Notes: a model not told the origin generated them from the letters alone. DNA of 64,000 nt from Candidatus Gastranaerophilales bacterium (GCA_944323475.1 CALUSQ010000002.1:1-64000), one strand, 5' to 3'; positions 36,340 through 46,037 are shown, counted from the stretch's first letter. Made by a program: numbers and translations.

Positions 36340-38877
36340 CTATAACACGTTCAAATCTGTGTCATATAAAGCTATTCTTTTTATCTTGAATTTTGTTTCA
36401 GGATAGAAAATTTTCATAAAAACATCAGCACGTACAGACGGTATGTCTGTATTTTGTCCTGTTTTTAGAGTTACATACAGTTTGTTGTTAATAATATCAA
36501 CATCTTTTACTGACTGTTTTATATTTACTAATTTGTCTACACCTTTTTTTGTCTTCTTCTTTAAGAATATTTCATCTTCTGAAGTAAGCTTATCTTTAAT
36601 ATACATTAAATCATTAAAATTGGAAATATCTTTATTTAGATGTTCAATTTCATAACGAGCCCATTGTGTAGTAATATCAAGAGATTTTGTAGTTTTGTCA
36701 ATTTCACAAATATTAATAATTTGTCCCATAGGATCTAAAGATTTATTTAAAATGTTTTTAATATCATTGAGCTGTTCAAGTGTGTTTTTTTTGAATAAAT
36801 CAAATTTAATATCTTTATATAGTTCAAAATCAATAAATTCTGTATTACTTTCAATAAAAATAGGTAATGCAGAACCTAGTGAAATCTTAGGGATAGGATT
36901 AAAACCTTCAGTAAAAACTACAGGCAATTGTGAACGAAAAAGTCCTTTTACCAAAGTGTTTTGCCAATCAAGGTGTGAAAGAAATTTTAAATAGCCTAAT
37001 TTGGTTATTTTGGCACGATATTTTTGAACAAACGGCTTTTCTGTTCTGAGAATATTTGTTAATATAGGGGTATATGGCTTATCAAGTTGCTTAGAAACTT
37101 TATATTCAGAACATATGCCACAATTGCTACATTTATTTTCGCAGGGTATACTTGATTTAGTTTGTAGAGCTTTTTTGTATTCAGTTATTAACCAAGATTT
37201 TTTTATACCTACATTAATAAAATCCCAAGGTAAATTTTCATCAAGAGCAAAAGTTTTTTGTGACAATTCAGATAATGATATACCACAATTTTCTGCAATA
37301 GAATACCACTTCTCTTTATCAAAATTTTCATCCCAAGTATCAAGATAGCAACCGTTGTTGAAGAGTTGTTCAATATATTTACAAAGTGAGCTGTCACCAC
37401 GTGTTAAAACTGCTTCAATTTCTGAAATATATTTTTCATGTATTTTTATTCTTACACCTTTTAATGATTTTGATTTTTCTCTTATGTAAGAAATTTTTTC
37501 AGTAATTGTTTCAAGTGAGTCTTGACCAACCCATTGAAATGGAGTAAAAGGTTTTGGTACAAAAATTGAAAGAGTGCAATTTAATTTTAAATCATTTTTT
37601 AAATTTAATTCATTTTTAATCATTTTAGCCTTATATTTAATTTCAGCTAAAAGTTCTATCATTTCGTCTATATCAGCATAAGTTTCTGTTGGCAAACCAA
37701 GTATAAAATAATACTTTATGCTATCATAGCCGTTTTTGTAACAATCTAAAGTGGTATTAATTATTTGATCTTTAGAGATGTTTTTGTTTATAACATCACG
37801 CATTCTTTGAGAACCAGCCTCTGGTGCAAGTGTTATTGTAGTTTTTCTAACATCTTTAACAAGATTTGATAACCTTATATTAAATCTGTCGATTCTTTGA
37901 CTGGGTAGTGAAGCAGAAACTTTTTTTTCGTTAAAGTAGCAAGTTAATTCTTCTAAAACAGGTTCAATATTGGTGTAGTCATTTGAGGACAAAGATAGCA
38001 TTGAAAACTCGTCGTAGCCAGTGTTACTAACAAGTGTTTTTGTCTTTTCTATTATATCTTTAGCTTTTCTCTCTCTGATAGGAAGATTAACATGTCCAGG
38101 CTGACAAAAACGACACATTCTTCCACAACCTCTTCTGATTTCTACAATTGCTCTGTCATGAATTGATGCAGAAAAAGGAATAGGATGTTTAACAGGAATT
38201 TCTTTTGATGAAAAATCAAAAATTCTTTTGTTTATTATTTTATTCTTATGTTCTGAAGGCGAATAAATTCCATCTATTTCTGCTATAATTTTGATTATTT
38301 CTTTTCTTGACTTATTTTTTGCTTTTGCAATCTTGTATTTTTCAACTATTTCTTTTAAAATATCTTCTCCATCGCCAATTAAAAATAAATCAATAAAGTC
38401 TTTTATTGGTTCAGGATTATAAGTGCAAGGACCACCAGCAAGAATAATCGGATGCTTTTCCAATCTGTATTCATTCCGAATAGGTATATTAGACATATCA
38501 AGCATTGCCAATACAGTAGGGTATGCTAGTTCATATTGCAAGGAAAAACCTAGTAAGTCAAAATCAGAAAGACTAATTTTTGATTCAACACCATACAAAA
38601 ATAAATTTCTTTTTTTTAATTCATCTTTTAAATCAACATCAGGTGCATATGCTCTGTCGCACATACAATCATCGATTGCGTTCAAAGTTTCATAAAGTAT
38701 TCTGTGCCCTAGATTACTTGCACCCACCTCATATTTGTCAGGAAATGCTATCGCAAATCTAACTTTAGAATCATTAAAACTCTTATTATATGAGAACAAC
38801 TCATTACCAGCGTATTGATATGGTTTATTAACGCTAAAAAGTAAATCTTCGAATTCGTTTTTATCTAATTTATTCAT
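36340..38877 (-). CDS. B12-binding/radical-SAM protein fused to a DUF2344 domain
   Basis: The 845 residues first have a cobalamin-binding-like domain (about 25-150), then a radical-SAM domain with VEIRRGCGRMCRFCQPGH at about 248-262 and SSNDYTNIEPV. A Cys cluster CENKCSNCGIC lies near 610, and the C-terminal 220 residues (RAKITKLGYLKFLSHLDWQN, then SQLPVVFTEGFNPIPKIS) match the TIGR03936/DUF2344 domain. This two-part protein is frequently found next to RNase E/G and is thought to act in RNA modification or maturation; no reaction is established that I know of. Confidence 0.88.
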   Translation of the reverse strand: MNKLDKNEFEDLLFSVNKPYQYAGNELFSYNKSFNDSKVRFAIAFPDKYEVGASNLGHRILYETLNAIDDCMCDRAYAPDVDLKDELKKRNLFLYGVESKISLSDFDLLGFSLQYELAYPTVLAMLDMSNIPIRNEYRLEKHPIILAGGPCTYNPEPIKDFIDLFLIGDGEDILKEIVEKYKIAKAKNKSRKEIIKIIAEIDGIYSPSEHKNKIINKRIFDFSSKEIPVKHPIPFSASIHDRAIVEIRRGCGRMCRFCQPGHVNLPIRERKAKDIIEKTKTLVSNTGYDEFSMLSLSSNDYTNIEPVLEELTCYFNEKKVSASLPSQRIDRFNIRLSNLVKDVRKTTITLAPEAGSQRMRDVINKNISKDQIINTTLDCYKNGYDSIKYYFILGLPTETYADIDEMIELLAEIKYKAKMIKNELNLKNDLKLNCTLSIFVPKPFTPFQWVGQDSLETITEKISYIREKSKSLKGVRIKIHEKYISEIEAVLTRGDSSLCKYIEQLFNNGCYLDTWDENFDKEKWYSIAENCGISLSELSQKTFALDENLPWDFINVGIKKSWLITEYKKALQTKSSIPCENKCSNCGICSEYKVSKQLDKPYTPILTNILRTEKPFVQKYRAKITKLGYLKFLSHLDWQNTLVKGLFRSQLPVVFTEGFNPIPKISLGSALPIFIESNTEFIDFELYKDIKFDLFKKNTLEQLNDIKNILNKSLDPMGQIINICEIDKTTKSLDITTQWARYEIEHLNKDISNFNDLMYIKDKLTSEDEIFLKKKTKKGVDKLVNIKQSVKDVDIINNKLYVTLKTGQNTDIPSVRADVFMKIFYPETKFKIKRIALYDTDLNVL

Positions 38878-38886
38878 TGTATCTGT

Positions 38887-39231
38887 TTATATAATATTTT
38901 TCGGCAAAAATTTGTCAATCTCAATAATAGAACCGTCTAACTCATTATTTCTAAACATTAGAAGAAAATCAAGTAATTTGTCATTAGGTACATTATAACT
39001 GTATAAAGATGGAGAACCATTTTTTTCTCTCATAACTTTAACTATATAATGACAATCTTTTGCATATGCTAACAAATTTTGCTGTTTAAAAGGATATCCA
39101 TTAACATCTTTATCCATTCTAACATAACTAAATCCAGCAAAAGTTTTTACTTTTTCATCTGTATTTACTGGTTTATTTTTAATATGTTTACTAAAAATAT
39201 TTATTACTTTTTTACTTATTTCCTCAGACAT
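38887..39231 (-). CDS. Hypothetical protein
   Basis: The 114-residue soluble protein has a helix at the start and a mixed alpha/beta middle (VKTFAGFSYVRMDKDVNGYP). I do not recognise the family. It stops nine bases before the start of the radical-SAM fusion gene, so it is likely the first gene of that operon. Confidence 0.6.
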   Translation of the reverse strand: MSEEISKKVINIFSKHIKNKPVNTDEKVKTFAGFSYVRMDKDVNGYPFKQQNLLAYAKDCHYIVKVMREKNGSPSLYSYNVPNDKLLDFLLMFRNNELDGSIIEIDKFLPKNII

Positions 39232-39287
39232 ACTTTTATTAAATAGTATTTCTTCTTTATAGTCTATCTCTTAACAATACCTTAACA

Positions 39288-39314
39288 AAAAAAGCGGGAT
39301 TAACCCGCTTTTTT
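39288..39314 (-). terminator. Rho-independent terminator after the 39335 gene
   Basis: An 11-bp stem AAAAAAGCGGG/CCCGCTTTTTT, loop ATTAA, with a run of seven T on the minus strand. Confidence 0.9.
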
Positions 39315-39334
39315 ATTTATATCAATTTAATTTA

Positions 39335-40351
39335 CTATGCTTTATCTGCGATAGTGTCTAATTTTGTAAGACCTTCTGCTGCCACTTTTTGAACATTTTC
39401 ATCAGCGTCTTGTTTTGAAAGTTCAAAAATTTCTTTCATTACTGGTTTATATTCCGGTCTTGCATTATATGCCAATGCTGCTAGACCGCTTGCTCTAAGC
39501 ATTGGATTTGGATTATCTTTAATTGTAGAAACAATTTGTTCCATACCTGGCAAATCTTTAATATCAGGTGTCATATTGTTTGTTTTTTTGAATTCATCAA
39601 TTAAAAGATTTTGTAAAATTGCAGTTGTAAATAATGCATATTGTTTATTTCTTTCAGCCATTTCTAATGGCGAAATTTTGTTAGCTTCAGCCATATCAGC
39701 TTCTGTAAGTTGTTTACCTGACAAAAGTTGTTGTCTTAATTCTTTTTGGTGTTCAGTTGGACCTTCAAGTGCACTTGTATCTTTACCAATTACACCCAAT
39801 AAAGCTTCCATTAAATCAGTATCTAAAAGCGCCGGTGCTTGTTTAGGATCATTTTGAGCTATATCTGCAACCTTTTCAATAGCATCGCCAGCTTGTTGTA
39901 AATCATCAGATTTAATTTGACCTACAAATGATGGGACATTAATAGCGCTAACTGTTTGCTCTTGAGCAGGTGCTTCAATTGTTTGTGGAGCAGCAGTTTG
40001 TGTATTATTTTGTGGGACAACAGATTCCGGCATTTGATTTATTGTTTGTTGATTTACAACCTGAGGTGCTGGTACTGAAACTGGGGCTGGTTGTACTGCA
40101 GGTTGAGGTGCAGGTTGTACATATGTTTGTTGTTGCACCGGTGGATAATATGTTGGGGCTTGAGCAGTAGGATAATTGTAAATTGGTGCTTGTTGATAAT
40201 TGTAAGCACTATTTACTGCAGGAGCTTGTTGCGCGCCAGGTGCATTTACTTTTGGATCAATAATATTAATTTTAATTGCATTATATTCGGCTGGTGATTG
40301 TTGTACTGGTGCTGTATAGCCATAGTTTTGTGGCATAGGTGCTTGTATCAT
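39335..40351 (-). CDS. Pro/Gln-rich protein with C-terminal HEAT-like repeats
   Basis: The 338 residues start with a short motif AEYNAIKINIIDPKVNAP, followed by about 120 residues of Pro, Gln, Ala and Tyr (disordered) and a helical C-terminal half of HEAT-like units (DLQQAGDAIEKVADIAQ..., then NPMLRASGLAALAYNA, ENVQKVAAEGLTKL). No signal peptide or membrane span. A strong AAGGGG ribosome-binding site. The N-terminal motif is shared with the 57-residue protein at 40495. Its role is unknown; it looks like a scaffold with a flexible interaction region. Confidence 0.75.
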   Translation of the reverse strand: MIQAPMPQNYGYTAPVQQSPAEYNAIKINIIDPKVNAPGAQQAPAVNSAYNYQQAPIYNYPTAQAPTYYPPVQQQTYVQPAPQPAVQPAPVSVPAPQVVNQQTINQMPESVVPQNNTQTAAPQTIEAPAQEQTVSAINVPSFVGQIKSDDLQQAGDAIEKVADIAQNDPKQAPALLDTDLMEALLGVIGKDTSALEGPTEHQKELRQQLLSGKQLTEADMAEANKISPLEMAERNKQYALFTTAILQNLLIDEFKKTNNMTPDIKDLPGMEQIVSTIKDNPNPMLRASGLAALAYNARPEYKPVMKEIFELSKQDADENVQKVAAEGLTKLDTIADKA

Positions 40352-40494
40352 TTTTTTTCCCCTTATTAATGTTTTATTTTGATACTTATTAAATATTGCT
40401 CAATGTCAAAAATTGCTAATTCTATACTATGATTTAATAATTCTTAACAATGTAGTTTCGGCTTGGTCTTAGTTATATTACTTTAATGCACAAA

Positions 40495-40668
40495 TTATGC
40501 TGTATAGTTTAAATTATTGCCGGTATTAGCAGGCAATTGTGCTGGCGCTGGTGCTGGTGCAGGATGTGGATGCTGTGGCGCATCAACTTTTGCGCCTGAA
40601 ATATTAATTTTAATTGCATTAAATTCTGCAGATGGCACAGGCGTATAAGTTGTTGGTTGTTGAATCAT
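40495..40668 (-). CDS. 57-residue Pro/Ala-rich protein related to the 39335 N-terminus
   Basis: An ORF of 57 codons below usual size limits. It starts MIQQPTTYTP, then AEFNAIKINISGAKVDAP, nearly the same as MIQAP and AEYNAIKINIIDPKVNAP of the 338-residue neighbour, and ends in an HPHPAPAPAPA run. A GGAGG ribosome-binding site lies five bases before ATG, and a TATAAT is present on the minus strand at 40702-40707. The similarity across a gene boundary supports coding and a duplication. Function unknown. Confidence 0.7.
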   Translation of the reverse strand: MIQQPTTYTPVPSAEFNAIKINISGAKVDAPQHPHPAPAPAPAQLPANTGNNLNYTA

Positions 40669-40851
40669 TTTTCCTCCATTTAATAGACATGCATTAATGA
40701 TTATACTTACTCAATAAGTGAATATAAAAAATTTTGTCATTCCCGATTATGATTAGTAACAAAAATTAACATTAATGTTTAAATAAAATATCTCTACATG
40801 TTTAGTAGTAAATTAATTATATTTGTATTAATATTAATACAAGAGGGTAAC

Positions 40852-42498
40852 ATGCCGATGAAACATTCAACATATTCTGTAATTATAGTAGGCAGTGGTA
40901 TAGCAGGTTTATACGCAGCTATAAAAATGTCAGAAACAATGAAAGTTCCTGATGGTATTTTATTAATTACAAAATCTCAACTTGCTGAGTGCAATTCCAG
41001 ATATGCACAAGGCGGGATAGTCGGGGTATTACCTGAAAACAAATCTGACTCAATAAGTTTGCACATCGCTGACACAATAAAAGCAGGTTGTGGTTTATGT
41101 GATTTTAATGTAGTTAAATTTATCTCTGAAAATAGCAACAATGCTATAAAAGATTTAATGAAATATGGTGTAAAATTTGATAAAAATGATAAGAATGAAT
41201 TGAATTTTACACTCGAAGGAGCTCATAGCGTTAGAAGAATATTACACGTGGGCGGTGATGCAACAGGATACGGTATTGAAAAAGAATTAGTTAATAAAGT
41301 GAAGAATGATCCTGTTATTTCATCTAATATAACTATATATGAACAAACTTTGGCAACAGATCTTCTTGTAGACTCTAAAAACACCTGTAGGGGTATAATT
41401 ACTTTCAATACAATATCTCATGAATATGAGACAATTTATGCTCCAGTTACAGTTTTGGCTACAGGAGGAACAGGTCAGGTTTATAAATATACAACAAATC
41501 CTGTAGTTACGACCGGTGACGGTTTGGCGCTTGCAATTCGAGCAAATGCACAAATAAAAGACATGGAATTTATCCAGTTCCATCCAACAGCGCTTTCAAT
41601 AGAAAATGATGATTCCAGATTCCTTATATCTGAGTCTGTAAGAGGCGAAGGGGCAAGACTTGTAAATCAAAACGGTGAATATTTTATGGATTCATACCCT
41701 CAAAAAGATTTGTCACCTAGAGATGTAGTTGCTAGAGCTATTTACGCACAATTCGCAAAGGGTAATAAAGTATATCTTGACGCTAATTTAATAAATATTG
41801 ATAAATTTAAAAATAGATTTCCTAATATTTATAAAACATGTTTAGATAATGGTATTGATGTTGAACATGATTTTATACCTGTATCACCGGCAGCACACTA
41901 TTGTATGGGTGGTATTAAAACTGAAGTCAATGGTAAAACTTCAATAAGCAATTTATATGCAATTGGTGAAGTAGCTTGTACATCTTTGCATGGAGCAAAC
42001 AGACTTGCAAGCAATTCGCTATTAGAATGTGTGGTTTCTGCGTTTGAACTGGTCAATACTTTATCTAATTCTGAATTACATGCTTCGCAAATTATTGATG
42101 AAAAAATCATGAATACAATAAAACAGTACTCGGATTCTGAATTTGAATATGATTCGGAGATGTTTAATGTTGATAATTTATTGCAAAAATTAAAAACTGT
42201 TATGTGGGAAAAAGTTGGTATTGTAAGAACAGAATCATCATTAATGAAAGCTTTATCTGATATTGAGAATATTGAAACAGAATTTAAAAAATATAATAAA
42301 TCATTTAGTAAATGTTCTAACTTGAGTGAATATGAATTAAGAAATTTGATATATGTTTCAAAATGTATTATTAACTTTGCTCTTGCCAGAAAAGAGTCTG
42401 TTGGCGCTCATTTTAGAGCTGACTCTGAAGTTCAAAAAAGCAATAAAGATATGAATTATGCTGAGGAAAAAACTAATGACTCAAAAGTTATTGCATGA
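40852..42498 (+). CDS. nadB: L-aspartate oxidase
   Basis: NadB oxidises aspartate to iminoaspartate for NAD synthesis. The 548 residues have the FAD-binding IIVGSGIAGLYAAIKM, NSRYAQGGIVGVL, ILHVGGDATGYGIE, RDVVARAIYAQ, the catalytic-loop region PAAHYCMGGIKTE and NRLASNSLLECVV. The ATG at 40852 with GAGGG before it is preferred over the ATG at 40798, which would add a hydrophobic stretch. nadC overlaps its end; nadA is not in the window. Confidence 0.95.
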   Translation: MPMKHSTYSVIIVGSGIAGLYAAIKMSETMKVPDGILLITKSQLAECNSRYAQGGIVGVLPENKSDSISLHIADTIKAGCGLCDFNVVKFISENSNNAIKDLMKYGVKFDKNDKNELNFTLEGAHSVRRILHVGGDATGYGIEKELVNKVKNDPVISSNITIYEQTLATDLLVDSKNTCRGIITFNTISHEYETIYAPVTVLATGGTGQVYKYTTNPVVTTGDGLALAIRANAQIKDMEFIQFHPTALSIENDDSRFLISESVRGEGARLVNQNGEYFMDSYPQKDLSPRDVVARAIYAQFAKGNKVYLDANLINIDKFKNRFPNIYKTCLDNGIDVEHDFIPVSPAAHYCMGGIKTEVNGKTSISNLYAIGEVACTSLHGANRLASNSLLECVVSAFELVNTLSNSELHASQIIDEKIMNTIKQYSDSEFEYDSEMFNVDNLLQKLKTVMWEKVGIVRTESSLMKALSDIENIETEFKKYNKSFSKCSNLSEYELRNLIYVSKCIINFALARKESVGAHFRADSEVQKSNKDMNYAEEKTNDSKVIA

Positions 42499-43321
42499 TT
42501 TTATTGTTGATGAACATATAAAAAATTCGTTAAAAGAAGATATAGGCTTTGGAGATATTACAACTGATTTTTTATATGATGAGAATGATTATTTATGTGC
42601 TGAATTAAATACCAGACAGGATTGTATTGTCTGTGGTATTGATATATTTAAAAGAGTTTTTCATATATTATCATCAGATGTTGAAATAAAAACTTTTGTA
42701 AGTGATGGTGATTTTGTCAAAAAAGGTCAAAAATTAGCTGAAATAAAAGGTAACGCAAGAACAATACTCTCAGGTGAAAGAACAGCACTTAATTATATGC
42801 AAAGACTTTCTGGAATAGCTACTGAAACCAATAAATATCAATCTGCAATCATGCCATATAGCGCATCTGTTACTGATACAAGAAAAAATACTCCAGGATT
42901 TAGAATTTTTGAAAAATACGCTGTCATGGTTGGTGGTGCAAGATTGCATAGGTTTAATCTTTCAGATTGTGTGATGATAAAAGACAACCATATTAAGCAT
43001 GCCGGTTCAATTACAAATGCTGTAAATAAAATTAAAAAAAACTTATCACATGCTCATAAAATTGAAATCGAATGTGACACAATCGAACAAGTAAAAGAAG
43101 CTGTAAATGCTGGATGTGACATAATCATGCTTGATAACATGTCAATTTCTGACATGAAAAAATCTGTTGAGTATATAAATAACAGGGCTATTGTAGAAGC
43201 TAGTGGAAATGTTAAAATTAATACAATCAATGAAATTGCATCAACAGGTGTTGACGTTATTTCAACAAGCGCAATAGTTGCATCAGCACCGGTTATAGAT
43301 TTAGGATTGGATATTTCTTAA
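42476..43321 (+). CDS. nadC: Nicotinate-nucleotide pyrophosphorylase (carboxylating)
   Basis: NadC makes nicotinate mononucleotide from quinolinate and PRPP. The 281 residues carry KEDIGFGDITTDF, ILSGERTALNYMQRLSGIAT, VTDTRKNTPGFR, GGARLHRFNLSDCVMIKDNH (20 residues), IEIECDT and DIIMLDNMS. The ATG at 42476 overlaps nadB by 23 bases. It is followed by etfB with no gap. Confidence 0.96.
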   Translation: MTQKLLHDFIVDEHIKNSLKEDIGFGDITTDFLYDENDYLCAELNTRQDCIVCGIDIFKRVFHILSSDVEIKTFVSDGDFVKKGQKLAEIKGNARTILSGERTALNYMQRLSGIATETNKYQSAIMPYSASVTDTRKNTPGFRIFEKYAVMVGGARLHRFNLSDCVMIKDNHIKHAGSITNAVNKIKKNLSHAHKIEIECDTIEQVKEAVNAGCDIIMLDNMSISDMKKSVEYINNRAIVEASGNVKINTINEIASTGVDVISTSAIVASAPVIDLGLDIS

Positions 43322-44134
43322 ATGACATTTAAAATTGTTGTTTGTATTAAACAGGTTCCAGATACATCAGATATTAAATGGACTGAACATAACACCATTC
43401 AAAGAGATGGGCTTGATTCTATAATTAATCCTTTTGATATTGGAGCTATTCAACTTGCCAAAAATGTAAGATTTTTGCTAGAAAAAATGAATTTAGATAC
43501 AGAAATAAATGTTGTTACAATGGGACCATCACAAGCTTCAGATATCTTAAAAAATGCTGTTGCTATGGGATGTGATAAAGCATTTTTGTTATCAGATAAA
43601 AAATTTTCTGGTGCAGATACATTGGCAACAGCTTATACATTATCACTATTCATAAAGACACAAATACCGGACTTTAATTTAGTTATTTGTGGACAACAGG
43701 CTATAGACGGAGATACAGCTCAGACACCTTCAAGTCTTGCTCAGAAATTATCTATAGCTCAAATAACTAATGTAATAGGATTAAAAGAAGTAAATAAGGT
43801 TTATTCTGTTTGGATAAAAGATAGCAAAACAAGTACAGAAGAAATTAAAACAGGACATCCTGCATTGATTGCAACTACACTGAAAAATACTAATATTTTG
43901 CCTAATATTAATGGCTATATTAAGGCATGCAAAACTAAAATTACTGTTTTAAATTCTTCAGATTTGAATATTGATATTAATAAAATTGGACTCGTTGGTT
44001 CACCCACTCAAGTAAAAAAAGCTTATAAATTCGAAATTTTAAGAAATACAACTTATATTGAAAATGAATCTGCAGAAAATTGTTCTGAATACATTATTGA
44101 TGAAATTAACAAATGTAGGGTAAATGATGACTAA
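43322..44134 (+). CDS. etfB: Electron transfer flavoprotein, beta subunit
   Basis: EtfB forms with EtfA an electron carrier between flavin dehydrogenases and the respiratory chain or in bifurcation. The 270 residues include VVCIKQVPDTSDIKW, INPFDIGAIQLA, the family motif VICGQQAIDGDTAQTPSSLA and HPALIATT. The ATG abuts the nadC stop. Whether it bifurcates cannot be settled by eye; the beta-FAD contact motif should be compared with known bifurcating ETFs. Confidence 0.94.
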   Translation: MTFKIVVCIKQVPDTSDIKWTEHNTIQRDGLDSIINPFDIGAIQLAKNVRFLLEKMNLDTEINVVTMGPSQASDILKNAVAMGCDKAFLLSDKKFSGADTLATAYTLSLFIKTQIPDFNLVICGQQAIDGDTAQTPSSLAQKLSIAQITNVIGLKEVNKVYSVWIKDSKTSTEEIKTGHPALIATTLKNTNILPNINGYIKACKTKITVLNSSDLNIDINKIGLVGSPTQVKKAYKFEILRNTTYIENESAENCSEYIIDEINKCRVNDD

Positions 44135-45095
44135 TTCTATACTAGTATATATTGAATTAAACAATAATCAGCCATTGAATGTAACAAAAGAGATTATTTC
44201 AAAATTACACAATTGCAACAATAATATGCAAATAAATGGTGTTGTCATTACTGATTTACAGTCTTATGAATTATCAAAAAATATATTATTGAATATTGGA
44301 TTAGACAACCTTTATGTAATTAATGATAGTATTTTTGATTCATTCCAAACATGTATATATTCTGATGCATTGGTTGATTTTCTAAAACAAAACAACCCTG
44401 ATATATTTCTTATGGGTGCTACAGAAAAAGGGAGAGAACTTGCACCAAGAACTGCGTCAGCTTTAGATATCGGTTTAACTGCTGATTGTACGGATATTAC
44501 AATAACAGCAGACTATGATTTGCTTGCAACAAGGCCTACATATGGCGGTAAAATGATGGCAACTATAGTATCAAAAACAAAACCAAACTTTGCGACTATT
44601 CGTCCAGGAGCATTTAAAATTTCTAATTTTCCAAGCAGAGAAACAAATGTTGTCTTCATTACCCCTGATTTATCAGGTGAAAAGATATTGACTAATATTT
44701 TGAAATGTGAAAATAAAATTCAAAAAGATGATTGGACTTGTGCTGAAATAATTGTTTCCGGAGGACTTGGACTTAAGACAAAGGAAAATTTTGAATTGAT
44801 ATATAAACTTTCAGAATTATTAAATGCTAAACCAGCTGCATCAAGAGGAGCCGTAGAAATGGGTTGGGCACCAGAATCCATACAAGTTGGGCAAACAGGC
44901 AGTTCAGTTTCTCCAAAACTTTATTTAGCTTTTGGTATTTCCGGAGCTATGCAGCATATAGTTGGTATCACAAATTCTGATAGAATTATTGCAATCAATA
45001 CAGATAAAAGTGCACCAATTATGAATAGTGCGGATGTGGCAATTGTTGCGGATGCGGTAAGTGTATTAAAACAAATGATATCAACATATAAGTAA
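44124..45095 (+). CDS. etfA: Electron transfer flavoprotein, alpha subunit
   Basis: The 323 residues have an N-terminal ETF domain and the C-terminal FAD domain: SRGAVEMGWAPESIQVGQTG, VSPKLYLAFGISGAMQHIVG and IIAINTDKSAPIMNSADVAI. It overlaps etfB by 11 bases. The N-terminal domain lacks the ferredoxin-like insertion found in some versions. The GlcD-type oxidase at 62999 could be a partner, as lactate dehydrogenase-ETF complexes are known, but it is 18 kb away. Confidence 0.95.
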   Translation: MMTNSILVYIELNNNQPLNVTKEIISKLHNCNNNMQINGVVITDLQSYELSKNILLNIGLDNLYVINDSIFDSFQTCIYSDALVDFLKQNNPDIFLMGATEKGRELAPRTASALDIGLTADCTDITITADYDLLATRPTYGGKMMATIVSKTKPNFATIRPGAFKISNFPSRETNVVFITPDLSGEKILTNILKCENKIQKDDWTCAEIIVSGGLGLKTKENFELIYKLSELLNAKPAASRGAVEMGWAPESIQVGQTGSSVSPKLYLAFGISGAMQHIVGITNSDRIIAINTDKSAPIMNSADVAIVADAVSVLKQMISTYK

Positions 45096-45097
45096 AA

Positions 45098-45760
45098 TCA
45101 AACTAATCCTTCTTTAATTGCTTTTACTGCTGCTTGTGTTCTATCATCAACTACAAGTTTTTGTATTATATTGCATACATGTGCTTTTGCTGTGTGCTCA
45201 CTTATTGTTAATGTATTTGCAATTTCTGAGTTTGATTGTCCATCAACAACAAGTTTTAATACTTCATATTCACGTTCTGTAAGATTCCCATGTTGAGCAC
45301 GAAATGCAGCTCTTGAAGTTTGTCTTTGAGGTATAAAACATGATGATTTGTCACGTATTAGTGGCACAATTTGCGGATCTAGCCATATTGCACCATCATT
45401 TACCGATTTTATCACCATTGACAATAGTTCTGTGTTTATATCCTTTAAAACATAAGCATATGCGCCAGCACTTAGAGAGTCCATGACATCTTTTTCGTTA
45501 ATATGTGACGTCAACATCATAATTTTTTGTTCAATATTGTTTTTTAGAATACGCTTAGTAGCCTCAATGCCAGATATATCAGGCAATCCGATATCCATTA
45601 GTATAACATCTGGTTTCATTACATTAGATTTTTCGACTGCCTCTTTCCCTGTTTCTGCTTCAGCAATCACTTTAATGTCCTGTGTATCATTGAATAAAGA
45701 TCTTAAACCAACTCTCAAAAGCTTATGATCCTCTACCATAAGTATTGATATAGATTTCAT
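45098..45760 (-). CDS. NarL/FixJ-family response regulator
   Basis: From ATG 45760 it has 220 residues: a receiver domain with SILMVEDHKLLRVGL, the phospho-acceptor Asp in PDVILMDIGLPD (about 57) and the Lys in YVLKD, then a LuxR-type HTH (LTEREYEVLKLVVDGQSNSE, IANTLTISEHTAKAHVCNII). GGGAG lies ten bases before the ATG. No histidine kinase gene is adjacent. It converges with etfA and diverges from the MnmC-like gene across paired palindromes. Confidence 0.92.
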   Translation of the reverse strand: MKSISILMVEDHKLLRVGLRSLFNDTQDIKVIAEAETGKEAVEKSNVMKPDVILMDIGLPDISGIEATKRILKNNIEQKIMMLTSHINEKDVMDSLSAGAYAYVLKDINTELLSMVIKSVNDGAIWLDPQIVPLIRDKSSCFIPQRQTSRAAFRAQHGNLTEREYEVLKLVVDGQSNSEIANTLTISEHTAKAHVCNIIQKLVVDDRTQAAVKAIKEGLV

Positions 45761-45884
45761 AAGAATATTTCTCCCACTCATATTTTTTGTATTTAAAATA
45801 TAAATTAAAAAAAATATCACAACATCACCAAAAAAATTTTTTCAGTATGATAATTTTTAATTTTAAAAACATAACTAATAGTTA

Positions 45885-45968
45885 TTACGTATCGATACAT
45901 AACGATAAAATAATTTGCGCTAGTTTAAAATATTATCAATGTGTAACGTATCGATATATATTGATAAT
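45885..45968. promoter_or_regulatory. Paired palindromic sites, probable operator
   Basis: Two 24-base sites (45885-45908 and 45944-45967) match at 20 of 24 positions and start 59 bases apart. Each is centred on GTATCGATA; the first contains the near-perfect palindrome TTACGTATCGATACATAA. In addition ATTATCAAT (45932-45940) and ATTGATAAT (45960-45968) form a 9-bp inverted repeat around the second site. They lie between the response regulator and the MnmC-like gene. Confidence 0.55.
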
Positions 45969-46002
45969 CAATATTGTAATATGTAAATATAATTATATAT
46001 AT

Positions 46003-46031
46003 TTCACATAAAATATTCTAAACTCTATAAT
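46003..46031 (+). promoter_or_regulatory. Promoter of the MnmC-like gene, leaderless
   Basis: TTCACA (46003-46008), spacer of 17, TATAAT (46026-46031), then six bases to ATG 46038. The start of transcription should coincide with the start codon. Confidence 0.65.
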
Positions 46032-46037
46032 ATTGTT

